A DNA stretch of 64,000 nucleotides from NCBI RefSeq assembly GCF_001752365.1, contig NZ_MEIY01000001.1:404044-468043 (forward strand), read 5' to 3'. The translations under genes and the position numbers were made by a program. Positions 16,349 to 25,784 of the stretch are shown piece after piece. The first letter of the stretch is position 1. Each line of letters starts with the position of its first letter. Source of the stretch: Marinobacter sp. X15-166B (lineage in GTDB: Bacteria; Pseudomonadota; Gammaproteobacteria; Pseudomonadales; Oleiphilaceae). The notes beneath the pieces were generated by a model. The model saw nothing but the letters and a program-made list of their open reading frames with translations. It was not told the DNA's origin and did no database searches.

Positions 16349-18229
16349 GTGAAGCTCAACCTGTCCTGGCGTCAAAAATTCCTTATCCTCATTACCCTAA
16401 CACCGATCGGTTTGGCGCTGATTGCCTGGGCGATCATTTACGGCCTGCAGACCGTATCGTCCGCTTACCAGTCTATTTACGAGGTTTCGCGCTACGAAAA
16501 CGGTGCCAGCAACCTCGCCACCAAATGGAACGCGGTGGAAAAGCAGCTCTCCAATCTGTCGCAGAATAACCAGACTGAGATCCTGGCGCGGCTGGCTGAG
16601 CTGAGCGCAGACGCCGCAGCCCTGGAAAATCAGGCCACCCGACTGGCCGATCCCGACACCCTCAGCTTTGCCACCGCCATCCGTGAACACACCGAGCGCT
16701 ACGCCTCCCTCCGACAGGTGTGGTTGCAGCAAATGAACGAGCTCGGGCTGTCCGAGACCGAGGGGCTGCGGCACGAACTGGCGGAGTCGCTGGCACCGCT
16801 CCGTAATATGCGCATAACTCTGATTGAACAGGTCATTGCTGATATTGTGAGCACCAGCAATGCCTACATCGACAGTCGCACGCCCGCTCTGGCAGATGGC
16901 GCCCGCCAGGCACTTCAGTCACTGGAAGAGATGGTTGAACAAAACAACTGGCATGACAATATAATTGGCAGCACCACCCTGGGTTACAGCGAAATCTACG
17001 CCCGGGTCGATGACCTTGTGCAGCGACTCGCGGCCACTGAAAGCAGCGTCGCACAGGCTGGCGACAACCTGCAGCAGCAGGTCGTGCTGCAAAGTGAATC
17101 CCTGCAGTCGGGTCTCATCGCGCGCACCCTGGAAAGTGCCGAGAGTGCCGCAGCGACGGCCACACGGGTCAGTATCGGCTCGATTCTGGTGTTTGCACCC
17201 CTGCTGGTGCTGGTGCTGTTCCTCACCTCCCGCACTTTGGTCAGCCAGCTCAACCGGGTGGTGGAGCTGCTGTCGCGGGTCTCCGGGGGTGATCTTTCCC
17301 AAAAACTGGAACTCGGCCACAACCCGAATGATGAATTCAATCTGCTCGGCCGGGCCACCAACCAGATGATCGACGACATAGGTACGTTGATGCGCGACTC
17401 CATCGCCGGCACCCGGGATCTGATCGAAGTGCATGGCGAACTGGACAACACCATCGTGCGTCTGGCTCAGAACGGTGAAGTGGTGGAATCCCAGACCATT
17501 CTGGCCGCGGCCGCCAGTCAGCAAATAGCGGTGACCCTTAACGACGTCGCCGAGCGCACCTCACAGGTGGGGGTGGCCACGCATGCCGCCAACGACTCCG
17601 CCCAGACCGGCGCGCAAATTGTTGAAAACAGTGTTACCTCCATGCGCCGTTTATCCACGGTGATTCAGGACACCCATGGCCACGTCAAACTGCTCAACGA
17701 CGTCAGCAGCAAGGTGACCGGCATCATCAGTGTTATCAATGGCCTGGCCGACCAGACTAACCTGCTGGCGCTGAATGCCGCCATTGAAGCCGCACGGGCG
17801 GGCGATGCGGGACGCGGCTTTTCGGTCGTGGCGGACGAGGTCCGCACCCTGGCACAGCAGACGGTCGCTGCCACCACCAACATCGCCGCCATCATCGATG
17901 AGTTGAACGCCCAGACCATGAGCATGGACGCGCTGGCGACCAACGGGCTGGCAATTGCCCAGGAAGGTGAGCAGCATGCCTCCGAAATTGCGGACACCAT
18001 GACGACGGTGACCGAATCCATCCAGTCCCTGAACGCCGAAATGGATCAGGTGGTGGTCGCGGTTGAAGAGATCTCCGTCACCACCGAAGACATTGCGCAA
18101 AAAATGGAGGAAATTCGTGGCCAGAGCGCCGAATCCCAGGCCATTGGCGATGAGCTGAGCAGACAAAACCAACGCCTGTCCGAACAGGCCAATGTCATTG
18201 CCACCAGTACGCGCCGCTTCAACGTATAG
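16349..18229 (+). CDS. Methyl-accepting chemotaxis protein
   Basis: A 626-residue chemoreceptor. A membrane segment at about residues 9-31 is followed by a ~240-residue helical periplasmic sensor, a second membrane segment (~274-294), a HAMP linker and the cytoplasmic signalling domain. The hairpin tip ([18 protein letters not shown], then [13 protein letters not shown]) lies around residues 465-505. The protein ends RRFNV without a CheR-binding pentapeptide. GTG at 16349 is preferred because it places the first helix at the N-terminus; the frame is open to 16217. Ligand unknown. Confidence 0.9.
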   Translation: MKLNLSWRQKFLILITLTPIGLALIAWAIIYGLQTVSSAYQSIYEVSRYENGASNLATKWNAVEKQLSNLSQNNQTEILARLAELSADAAALENQATRLADPDTLSFATAIREHTERYASLRQVWLQQMNELGLSETEGLRHELAESLAPLRNMRITLIEQVIADIVSTSNAYIDSRTPALADGARQALQSLEEMVEQNNWHDNIIGSTTLGYSEIYARVDDLVQRLAATESSVAQAGDNLQQQVVLQSESLQSGLIARTLESAESAAATATRVSIGSILVFAPLLVLVLFLTSRTLVSQLNRVVELLSRVSGGDLSQKLELGHNPNDEFNLLGRATNQMIDDIGTLMRDSIAGTRDLIEVHGELDNTIVRLAQNGEVVESQTILAAAASQQIAVTLNDVAERTSQVGVATHAANDSAQTGAQIVENSVTSMRRLSTVIQDTHGHVKLLNDVSSKVTGIISVINGLADQTNLLALNAAIEAARAGDAGRGFSVVADEVRTLAQQTVAATTNIAAIIDELNAQTMSMDALATNGLAIAQEGEQHASEIADTMTTVTESIQSLNAEMDQVVVAVEEISVTTEDIAQKMEEIRGQSAESQAIGDELSRQNQRLSEQANVIATSTRRFNV

Positions 18230-18245
18230 ATCCGCCGCGACGCGC

Positions 18246-18287
18246 CGCCCCCTCGCGAGCCTTAACGGGCGCTCGGGCGAGGGGGCG
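18246..18287. terminator. GC-rich hairpin after chemoreceptor gene
   Basis: An 11-bp stem CGCCCCCTCGC/GCGAGGGGGCG is extended inward by GAGC/GCTC, 16 bases after the chemoreceptor stop. There is no U-run. The ~240 bases between it and the next gene at 18529 hold nothing else I can support. Confidence 0.55.
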
Positions 18288-18528
18288 AAACCCTTCCCCA
18301 AATTGCCGCCCGCGCCCGTTTGGTCGCGCTCCGGCCCGATCCGTCGGGGCTGAATACTCTTACTCGTGGTAACAAAGCGTTTACCTTTTTGCAACGGAAC
18401 CGAGGCCCCATACGGACTATCTTGTCCGGTAGCCTCGAAAAAGTTCTTCTGGCAGACCCAATAACAATAACTCAGGGTATGCGGGTGACGACCTCAGACC
18501 CCTGCCCGCTGGACAAGGATGAATCTGC

Positions 18529-19194
18529 ATGCGCGCGCCGGTAACCAATCTCAAAGAACGTCTGACCGCCCCCAACGATTCGCTTGCCTCGATCATGCCG
18601 TCCGCCATTACCCTGGCGATGATGCTTCGCCAACGCTCCATGGCGACCTGGCTGCGCGCCGAATTTCAGGGCTACGGGGACGATGCGGCCTTACCGCCCC
18701 ACCGTCTGCACATTAAAGGCGAGATTATGGTCGAGTCTCCACAGTATGGCTGGATTCCAGCGCCCCTCAACGCGGCGCAGAAACGCGGTTACGACGGCGT
18801 GGATATCGCCGAAGGGATACAGGCTCTCGAAAAGACCTGCTCGAACAACAGAAGAGGCGGTAGCATTCAAATCGCCATGCCGCCCGCACAGGTGGCGGCC
18901 CTGCGGGCCCGGCTGAACCAGGGGGCTGAGCTGACGATGACCGTCCACCGTGATCAATTCAATGTCTTATTGCGCTCGGTTCGCGGCGCCATTTACCTCT
19001 GGGTCCGGGAACTGATTGACCAGGGCATGGGCGGTCCGCGCAACGCGTTCAACCCGGAGGAGCGCGCCGCCACCGCCCACCTGGATACCCCCGAGCAGTT
19101 TATTCAGCGCGCCATGGCCGAAGGTGCGGCCCTGCCCGTCCCCGGCGCTCAGGTGGCAGGCATACTCGACCGGTTATTTCGTCGCGCCCGTTGA
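18529..19194 (+). CDS. AbiTii-like domain protein
   Basis: A 221-residue protein whose N-terminal ~60 residues (SLASIMPSAITLAMMLRQRS, TWLRAEFQGYGDD, LPPHRL) match the pattern of the AbiTii domain: a helical segment, then W-x-x-x-E-x-x-G-Y and L-P-x-x-R. AbiTii is a domain of uncharacterised abortive-infection-type proteins. The rest is helical with no catalytic motif seen. It stands alone, with no toxin, nuclease or partner gene next to it. The AbiTii call rests on the motif and needs a profile search. Confidence 0.6.
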   Translation: MRAPVTNLKERLTAPNDSLASIMPSAITLAMMLRQRSMATWLRAEFQGYGDDAALPPHRLHIKGEIMVESPQYGWIPAPLNAAQKRGYDGVDIAEGIQALEKTCSNNRRGGSIQIAMPPAQVAALRARLNQGAELTMTVHRDQFNVLLRSVRGAIYLWVRELIDQGMGGPRNAFNPEERAATAHLDTPEQFIQRAMAEGAALPVPGAQVAGILDRLFRRAR

Positions 19195-19255
19195 GGCACG
19201 GTTTGGTATGATGGCAGCCCGGTAATTTCAGTGAACCAATATTCAGGGTCTGACC

Positions 19256-19666
19256 ATGAGAATGTTTATCCGTTATTTCTTCCGCACACTGCGGTTGATC
19301 CTCACACCGTTTATGCTGTTGAGTGAAAAACTGACGACCCCAAAACCGGTGCAACGCCCTCCCGAAGAGCAGCAGGCTGTGGACGTTGCCTGCAGCCAAC
19401 TCGCTCTGTACCAGTTCCGCACCTGCCCGTTTTGCATCAAAGTGCGCAAAGAAATCGCCCGCCTTGGCCTGACCATTGAGATCCGCGATGCCCAGTTTGA
19501 CGGCGAACACCGCCAGGCTCTGGAGCAAGGCGGTGGCCGAATCAAGGTACCTTGCCTGCTGATTGAGCAGGATAACGGCGCGCCCCAGTGGCTGTACGAG
19601 TCCAGTGATATCAACGCGTGGCTGCGGGCACGCTTTGAGCCCCAGCCCCTGTCATCGGCCGGGTAG
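19256..19666 (+). CDS. Glutaredoxin-like protein with N-terminal hydrophobic segment
   Basis: A 136-residue protein. Residues 1-25 are hydrophobic and basic, perhaps a membrane anchor. The glutaredoxin/GST N-terminal fold follows from about residue 45: YQFRTCPFCIKVRKE with the redox CPFC, the cis-proline in KVPCLLIEQ and a closing YESSDINAWL. It probably uses glutathione to reduce disulfides. A GST gene follows on the opposite strand. Confidence 0.78.
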   Translation: MRMFIRYFFRTLRLILTPFMLLSEKLTTPKPVQRPPEEQQAVDVACSQLALYQFRTCPFCIKVRKEIARLGLTIEIRDAQFDGEHRQALEQGGGRIKVPCLLIEQDNGAPQWLYESSDINAWLRARFEPQPLSSAG

Positions 19667-19688
19667 GCGGCGCGCCACCCAGGCGGGA

Positions 19689-20387
19689 CTACTCGGGCAC
19701 CACCAACCCCCGCTGCACCGCAGGCCTGTCCAGAAACGTATTCAGGGCACGTTGCACCTGTTTGAACTCACTGAAGCCGACCAGCTCGCCGGCTTCATAA
19801 AAACCAATCAGGTTGCGCACCCAGGGGAAGACGGCAATATCCGCAATGGAGTACTCATCCCCCGCCAGCCAGGTGTTATCCGCCAGCTGGCGGTCGAGCA
19901 CGCTTAACAAGCGGCGTGATTCCGCCACGTACCTGTCCCGCGGACGCTTGTCGTCGATCTCTTTACCGGCAAACTTGTTGAAGAAACCGACCTGACCGAA
20001 CATCGGACCGACACCGCCCATCTGGAACATCAGCCACTGAATGGCCTGATAGCGCAAGCCCGGGTCGGCAGGCAGCAGCTGACCGGTCTTGTCCGCCAGG
20101 TAGATAAGGATGGCTCCCGATTCGAACAATGGCAGGGGCCTGCCCCCCGGGCCGCTCGGATCAATCATTGCGGGAATCTTGTTGTTGGGGTTCAGCGAGA
20201 CAAACTCCGGTGACAGCTGGTCCCGGGTGTCAAAACTCACTTTGTGCGCCTCGTAAGGCAGCCCCGTTTCTTCCAGCATAATCGAAACTTTGACCCCATT
20301 AGGCGTCGCCAGGGAATAGAGTTGCAGGCGCTCCGGGTGACTCGCCGGCCACTTGCTGGTGATGGGAAACGCCGTTAGTTCCGTCAT
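19689..20387 (-). CDS. Glutathione S-transferase (YfcG/YghU-like)
   Basis: A 232-residue protein with both GST domains. The N-terminal thioredoxin fold has LYSLATPNGVKVSIMLEE, NPNNKIPAMIDP (cis-proline) and LFESGAILIYLAD; the C-terminal helical domain has WLAGDEYSIADIAVFPW. The TPNGxKV motif is typical of Nu-class GSTs, which have disulfide-bond reductase activity. The ATG at 20387 has AGGAG seven bases upstream; the TTG at 20393 is too close to it. Confidence 0.87.
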   Translation of the reverse strand: MTELTAFPITSKWPASHPERLQLYSLATPNGVKVSIMLEETGLPYEAHKVSFDTRDQLSPEFVSLNPNNKIPAMIDPSGPGGRPLPLFESGAILIYLADKTGQLLPADPGLRYQAIQWLMFQMGGVGPMFGQVGFFNKFAGKEIDDKRPRDRYVAESRRLLSVLDRQLADNTWLAGDEYSIADIAVFPWVRNLIGFYEAGELVGFSEFKQVQRALNTFLDRPAVQRGLVVPE

Positions 20388-20411
20388 AATCAACTCCTGA
20401 GATTGTAAACT

Positions 20412-20771
20412 TTACTTCCTGATCCAGCGGCCATTCACTTGAATGTACTGCCCGGCCGGTGTCTTATCGACCGCTTTTTGCCCCGCCAGGGTCTCTACCT
20501 GGTTGATCTCAATGCGGTTTTTTTCCGCAATTTTGGCGTAAGCATCACGACGGGCGCTGTTGATGGCTTCGGCTATCGCACGGCTGCGTGCGTCCGCCCC
20601 CACCGCCGCCAGATACCCTGACGGTGTTTCCCCCACCAAGCCCTGTCTCTTGGCGGATTCCAAAGCATTTTTGGCTTCTTCCAGACTCATGGCCAGAGCC
20701 GGCAGACTCAGACACAGCGCCAATACACAGGCACTGATTCGCGCACTCCATCCCGTCGCATGCGGTGTCAT
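20412..20771 (-). CDS. ydbL: YdbL/DUF1318 family periplasmic protein
   Basis: A 119-residue exported protein with a signal peptide (residues 1-27, cleavage after ALA) and the YdbL-like body: AKRQGLVGETPSGYLAAV, NSARRDAYAKIAEKN and a final GQYIQVNGRWIRK. It is the last gene of a ydbH-ynbE-ydbL operon. In E. coli this trio assists the AsmA-like protein YdbH in phospholipid transport between membranes. The start at 20771 has AAGGAG six bases upstream. Confidence 0.85.
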   Translation of the reverse strand: MTPHATGWSARISACVLALCLSLPALAMSLEEAKNALESAKRQGLVGETPSGYLAAVGADARSRAIAEAINSARRDAYAKIAEKNRIEINQVETLAGQKAVDKTPAGQYIQVNGRWIRK

Positions 20772-20837
20772 AGTGAACTCCTTGATACTCAATAGTTGTG
20801 CCACCTTTCCGGTGCTGCTACCCCCAGGACGGACGCG

Positions 20838-21053
20838 TCAGAACAGACCTTCTTCGTCAAACAGCGCGTCCACTTCCTTATCCACCTTGACGTAGATCTC
20901 ATGCTGGATTTTTACGTTAAGGTTGACGGTGATCGGCTCTTTTGGCGCGGCCATCTGCACCGTGGGCGTGCAGGCAACCATCAACAATGCCAGTACTACG
21001 GCACCACCGAGCGCGGGCAAGCGCCGGGGCACCCTTGCAAACAGTTGTGTCAT
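20838..21053 (-). CDS. ynbE: YnbE-like small lipoprotein
   Basis: A 71-residue lipoprotein; the lipobox ends at VAC (C28). The mature part, with PKEPITVNLNVKIQHEIYVKVD, is the conserved YnbE stretch. In E. coli YnbE is an outer-membrane lipoprotein that pairs with the YdbH C-terminus to complete a bridge for phospholipids. It lies between ydbH and ydbL with gaps of 25 and 66 bases, so the three are one transcription unit. Confidence 0.85.
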   Translation of the reverse strand: MTQLFARVPRRLPALGGAVVLALLMVACTPTVQMAAPKEPITVNLNVKIQHEIYVKVDKEVDALFDEEGLF

Positions 21054-21078
21054 CTTGGTGAACTCCTCCGGTATCCGG

Positions 21079-23706
21079 TTACTCTATCAGGTCAGCCGGA
21101 TTGTGCTCGCGCTTTTTCAGCAATTGCCTCACCCGTTCGGCAACCGCCTCACTCACCCGCCCGCTCAGTTGCAGACTGGTCAACAACGCGGGGATGTTTT
21201 CTTGCAGATTGATATTCAGCACCACAGGGTGGCCGTCCTGCAGCTCCGGGTTGTGGCCTTCCAGGTGCATACTCAGCGTCAGATTACCGTCCCGATCGTA
21301 GTCGATGCCACTGCCCATCACCGAGTAATGAAAGTTTTCCATGGCTGTGGCCACCAGGCGCATGGTCTCGTTGCCCCGGGCCAGTGTCTGCAGACGCTCC
21401 GCCGACAACTGCAACCGCCCGCCCGGCGCCAGGGCGTCAATGCGTCCCTGCTGCACCTGCACGCCGGTTGCCGGGTCGAACAACAGCGGCAGGGTGCCGC
21501 TGAGGGTGCCGGTACCCGCCAGCCCCTCCGTCGGGTACACGGTCAACAGCTGGGCAAGACTCAGCCGGGTGAGCTCAACCGGCAGAGTTACCGGAGGATC
21601 GGCCAGATCCCAGGTATCCGCGCTGATCGTCAGCTGGCCGCCCAAGGCCGCTGCAGTGGCTTTCTGCAAGGTCAACTGGCCGGCAGCGAACTGCGCCAGC
21701 GGGGCCTGATAACGTCCCACAACGGACAGCGGCCCCACCGGAACCCCCGGGTTCACCCCGGCAATGGTCAGCTCCGGCACCTCGAGGGTGAACCGCTCCG
21801 CGCCGAGGGCAAGCCCGGCCCGACCGTTCATGCCAACCCATTCAGTGCGGTCGTAGGTGCCGTTCACCTGCGCCAGCGCCAGCTCTGCGGAAAGAGCCGG
21901 CACCCCGCCAGCAGCTTGTCTGTACCTCAGCTTGGCGGTCACCTTGCCCCCGGTGATCGCAAGCAACGGCGGCCAGTGGGCGAGCAAGTCGGCGAGCGCG
22001 CCGGTTTCCTGTGCACCGCTCACCTGCAGGTCGCCGGCGAGCTGTACATCCTCCTGATAGGAATAGCGCAGGTGGAGCTCCATCGGGATGGCGGAGGCTG
22101 TTGCCACACCGTTGAGGTTGAGGCGATCCAGATTCCCGTCAACGCGCCCCAGGAACTGCCAGGGACGCGGTTGGAGCTGGGGGTGGCGCACCCTGTTGGC
22201 GATCAGGTGCACCGGGCCCTTCAGAGACAGATGATCCAGGGTGAAGCCCCGGCCTGGGTATCGGGCCACCAACTGTGCACCATTGAAGCCGACCCGCACC
22301 CGATCTGCCCGCGCCCCTGTTTCCTCCGAACCGCTGGCCTGCCCGACGTCGATCACGGTTGATTCCCCGAATGCCAGCTCGGCAGCGCTGGTATCGGCCC
22401 ACCCGGTCACTCTGAGATCGGCCCTCGTATCGCTGAGTGACCAGTCCCCCACCGTCAGATGGTTCAGTGCGCCCCGGACCCGGGCCTGCGCCAGTTGCAC
22501 CCGCCAGGGCGCGGCCGTTGCCACCGCCAGGTGCGCACCGACCTCAAGCTCGGCGCCCCCCTGACTGGTGAGTTCCAGCCGCAGCGGCAGCAATGCCTGC
22601 TCACTGCGGGTGTTCGCCAGGGGTTCCCCCGGGCGCAGGGACAGGGTCAGGTTCGCAGGCCTGAGTGATTCCGGCAAGGCCTCCACCCACGCGGCCGGCT
22701 GGCTCATGTGCACATCGGCCTGCACCATCTGCGGGTGCCAGCGGCCTTGTTCCGCCTGCAGGGACAACACCACTTCGCCAGCCACAGAGCCCACTCCGGG
22801 GACAGACCAGGGCTTTGGCAATTGTGCATCCACGGCAAGGGTGCCAGACAGCCCTTGCCAGAATCCTTCGCCTGGCGGTGCCTGCAACTGCCAACGGGCG
22901 CTCATCGACGCGGCTTGCGGTTGCGCGGGCAAACCGTCAAGGGGCTGCGGACTCCAACTCTGCAACCAATCCAGTAACCAGTCCACCGGGGGCAGGTCCA
23001 CCACGGCCAGCGAGCCTGTCCAGTGCATTCCGCCACCCGCAGTTTGCCGCGTGTACTCCGACGCCAGGGTCACGTGGGGGCGCTCATCCAACGCCAACTC
23101 AGCGGTCACCTGCAGAGCGTCCGCCCCGCGACCGGCAAACGTTGCCCACAAGCCCAGTTGGTGGTGTTTATGGTCAAGGGTCAGGTAAATCTCGGCTGGC
23201 CACCCGGCGTCGCCCGTGGTGACCGACAATGCTCCGCTTAACGGACACCGGCCGACGGCACAGGGCACACTGCCGTGGAACTGCGCAATGTCCAGTCGCG
23301 GGGGCAGCCAGACGGGCAATGCCTCCGGCAATTGCTCGAGCAGCGCCGGCAAAGTGGCTTGCCCCTGACGGCGGGATGCTGGCGCCCCTACGCCGGTGTC
23401 CCGCCAGTGGAATTCTGCCATACCCAGGGTTACGGCGGTCAGCCGGGGTCTGAGGCCTTGCCAGTGCCAGTTCAGTACCAGCTCGTCCGCCACGACGACC
23501 AGCGTGTTCGCGGCCGTAATCCGGGTCACCTTGAGCTGGTCGACACTGGCACCGCGGAGGGACACCGCAAGTCCCTGCCAGTCCAGTTGGTCAATGCCGT
23601 GGGCTTCCAGGGTGTCCAGCCACAGCTGCCGCCCCCAGAGCACCGCTGCCAACAGCAATACCCCGATAACCACCAGCATCCCTGCGCCGGGGAGTCGCCA
23701 GCTCAT
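21079..23706 (-). CDS. ydbH: YdbH family AsmA-like intermembrane lipid transport protein
   Basis: An 875-residue protein with one N-terminal membrane helix (about residues 8-28) and a long beta-rich periplasmic body. Near the C-terminus are VQQGRIDALAPGGRLQ, NFHYSVMGSGIDYDRDG and GHNPELQDGHPVVLNINLQE, all typical of YdbH. YdbH, TamB and YhdP are partly redundant bridges for phospholipids to the outer membrane. GTG at 23712 and ATG at 23706 are both possible starts. First gene of the ydbH-ynbE-ydbL operon. Confidence 0.88.
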   Translation of the reverse strand: MSWRLPGAGMLVVIGVLLLAAVLWGRQLWLDTLEAHGIDQLDWQGLAVSLRGASVDQLKVTRITAANTLVVVADELVLNWHWQGLRPRLTAVTLGMAEFHWRDTGVGAPASRRQGQATLPALLEQLPEALPVWLPPRLDIAQFHGSVPCAVGRCPLSGALSVTTGDAGWPAEIYLTLDHKHHQLGLWATFAGRGADALQVTAELALDERPHVTLASEYTRQTAGGGMHWTGSLAVVDLPPVDWLLDWLQSWSPQPLDGLPAQPQAASMSARWQLQAPPGEGFWQGLSGTLAVDAQLPKPWSVPGVGSVAGEVVLSLQAEQGRWHPQMVQADVHMSQPAAWVEALPESLRPANLTLSLRPGEPLANTRSEQALLPLRLELTSQGGAELEVGAHLAVATAAPWRVQLAQARVRGALNHLTVGDWSLSDTRADLRVTGWADTSAAELAFGESTVIDVGQASGSEETGARADRVRVGFNGAQLVARYPGRGFTLDHLSLKGPVHLIANRVRHPQLQPRPWQFLGRVDGNLDRLNLNGVATASAIPMELHLRYSYQEDVQLAGDLQVSGAQETGALADLLAHWPPLLAITGGKVTAKLRYRQAAGGVPALSAELALAQVNGTYDRTEWVGMNGRAGLALGAERFTLEVPELTIAGVNPGVPVGPLSVVGRYQAPLAQFAAGQLTLQKATAAALGGQLTISADTWDLADPPVTLPVELTRLSLAQLLTVYPTEGLAGTGTLSGTLPLLFDPATGVQVQQGRIDALAPGGRLQLSAERLQTLARGNETMRLVATAMENFHYSVMGSGIDYDRDGNLTLSMHLEGHNPELQDGHPVVLNINLQENIPALLTSLQLSGRVSEAVAERVRQLLKKREHNPADLIE

Positions 23707-23903
23707 CCGCACTCTTTTTGCCCCTTCGTTGTTGCCTTCGTCTCAACCATACGCTTTTGTTCCCCCCTCCCCCAGCTTTATCCAGCCACGCACCTGCCCG
23801 GGGCCGCTCAGAAAATCCTTGTCTGTTTGGTGTAGAATAGGACCGCATTGTTGTTTCCCCATCCCTTTAACATGAGGAAAAAACCCTGTGAGAATAGCCA
23901 CAT

Positions 23904-25721
23904 ATGGCAAATAACCGTTTCCCCTCCACACTCCCCCGCATAGCCACCGGTCTGAGCTCGGTCTTCCGGGAAGGCTACAGTTTATCCGACTTACGCAAAG
24001 ACGCGATGGCCGGCCTGACCATTGGCACGGTGGCCGTCCCGCTGTCCATGGCACTGGCGATTGCCACCGGTGTGGCGCCGCAACATGGCCTGTACACCGC
24101 CATCATCGCCGGCGCCATCATTGCCCTGACGGGGGGCGCCCGTTTCAACGTCTCCGGCCCGACCGCAGCGTTTGTCGTCATACTCTTCCCCATCGTTCAG
24201 CAGTACGGCCTGGGTGGCTTACTCATTGCGTCAATGATGGCCGGTGTCATCCTGATGGCCCTGGGGTTTGCCCGCATGGGGCGACTCATTGAGTTCGTGC
24301 CTTATTCGGTGGTGCTGGGCTTTACTGCCGGCATCGCGGTGGTGATCGCGGTCTTGCAGGTCCCGGATTTTCTGGGTCTGGAGACCGGGCAGCTGGGCGA
24401 ACACTTTATCGACAACTTGGGTCAGATCGTGGCGTCCTTACCCACACTCAGCCCGATCGAGCTTGGCATTGGTGTGCTTTCGCTGACGGTCATGCTGTTC
24501 TGGCCTCGGCTCAAGATCCCGGTGCCGGCTCCCCTGATCGGCCTGGTCTTCGGCGCCCTCAGCGCCTATGTCGTCAACCACTGGCTTGTCGGCGCCGACC
24601 TTGCCGTCGAAACCATCGCCTCACGCTTCACCTGGGAAGCCGACGGCGTGACCGGCACCGGCATCCCGCCCATTGCCCCCAGCTTCATGGCACCCTGGCT
24701 ATTACCCGGCCCCGATGGCGAACCTCTGCAGCTGAGTTTTCAACTGATCAGAGAGCTGCTGGGCCCGGCCTTTGCAATTGCCATGCTGGGTGCCATTGAA
24801 TCCTTGCTGTGCGCAGTGATCGCCGACGGCCTGACCAAGACCCGACACGACCCTAACGCGGAGTTGATTGGTCAGGGGCTTGGCAACTTGATCACGCCGC
24901 TGTTTGGTGGCATCACCGCCACGGCCGCTATTGCCCGCACGGCCACCAACATTCGCAGTGGCGCCCACTCCCCCGTCGCTGCGGTTATCCACTCGAGCGT
25001 GGTTCTGTTGGCGGTGGTCGCTCTCGCCGGATTGCTGGGCATGGTGCCGATGGCATCCCTCGCGGCCTTGTTGTTCATTATCGCCTGGAACATGAGTGAA
25101 GCCCGTCATTTTGTCCACGCACTGCGCTCGGCACCGGCTGGCGACGTGGCCATTCTGGTCACCTGTTTCGGCCTTACGGTCATTTTCGACATGGTGCTGG
25201 CCGTGGGCGTTGGCATCGGCCTTGCCGCGGCATTGTTCATTCGCCGGATGGCCCAACTGACGCAAACGGATCGGGTCGATGCAGCCCAGCACCCCGCTGT
25301 CAGCGGTCTGCCCAAGGAGGTCGCGATCTACGCCATCAGTGGTCCGCTGTTTTTCGGGGTGGTCGAAAAGGCACTGACCTCTCTGCACCTGATCGACCCC
25401 AAGATCCGCACCCTGGTCATTGACATGTCTGATGTTCCGACCATGGACGGCACCGCCATTAACGCGCTGCAGTCGCTGATCCACGAATTGCAGCGGGATG
25501 GCATCGCCCTGATTGTGAGCGGATTACCCCCACGCCTCATCGTCAAGCTCAGGCGGGCGGGCATTCGCACGGTGGCGGGCGTCCTCACCCACTGCAAAGA
25601 CCTGCAATCTGCCAAAGCGGTAGCCTTGCGGTGGCAGCAAGATCGAGGAGTGAGTCCCCGGGCGCACGAGCGGGTGGCGGGTTCGGTGGTCTGCACTGGC
25701 GAGGAAGTGAACGGTCATTGA
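23904..25721 (+). CDS. SulP/SLC26 family anion transporter with STAS domain
   Basis: A 605-residue transporter with about 12-14 hydrophobic segments from residue ~30 to ~450 (DAMAGLTIGTVAVPLSMAL, FNVSGPTAAFVVILFP, then GGITATAAIARTATNIR), followed by a cytoplasmic STAS domain at ~460-580 (LVIDMSDVPTMDGTAINAL). The closest well-known relative is E. coli DauA (YchM), a C4-dicarboxylate carrier; other SulP members carry sulfate or bicarbonate. The substrate cannot be told from sequence. Confidence 0.87.
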   Translation: MANNRFPSTLPRIATGLSSVFREGYSLSDLRKDAMAGLTIGTVAVPLSMALAIATGVAPQHGLYTAIIAGAIIALTGGARFNVSGPTAAFVVILFPIVQQYGLGGLLIASMMAGVILMALGFARMGRLIEFVPYSVVLGFTAGIAVVIAVLQVPDFLGLETGQLGEHFIDNLGQIVASLPTLSPIELGIGVLSLTVMLFWPRLKIPVPAPLIGLVFGALSAYVVNHWLVGADLAVETIASRFTWEADGVTGTGIPPIAPSFMAPWLLPGPDGEPLQLSFQLIRELLGPAFAIAMLGAIESLLCAVIADGLTKTRHDPNAELIGQGLGNLITPLFGGITATAAIARTATNIRSGAHSPVAAVIHSSVVLLAVVALAGLLGMVPMASLAALLFIIAWNMSEARHFVHALRSAPAGDVAILVTCFGLTVIFDMVLAVGVGIGLAAALFIRRMAQLTQTDRVDAAQHPAVSGLPKEVAIYAISGPLFFGVVEKALTSLHLIDPKIRTLVIDMSDVPTMDGTAINALQSLIHELQRDGIALIVSGLPPRLIVKLRRAGIRTVAGVLTHCKDLQSAKAVALRWQQDRGVSPRAHERVAGSVVCTGEEVNGH

Positions 25722-25724
25722 CCG

Positions 25725-25765
25725 CCCAAACAACGACGGCTTGCCAAGGCAAGCCGTCGTTTGGG
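25725..25765. terminator. Bidirectional terminator between convergent SulP and AtoE genes
   Basis: A long hairpin: ACGACGGCTTGCC pairs with GGCAAGCCGTCGT around a 2-base loop, flanked by CCCAAA on the left and TTTGGG on the right with a 3-base bulge. It lies 4 bases after the SulP stop and 20 bases past the convergent AtoE stop, so it can end both transcripts. Confidence 0.8.
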
Positions 25766-25784
25766 AAGGTAACTGCAATCCTGC

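Noticed and set aside
20923..22362. 479-codon open frame on the plus strand
   Set aside because: It lies wholly over ydbH and neighbours on the opposite strand and has the arginine- and glutamine-rich composition of an antisense shadow in GC-rich DNA.
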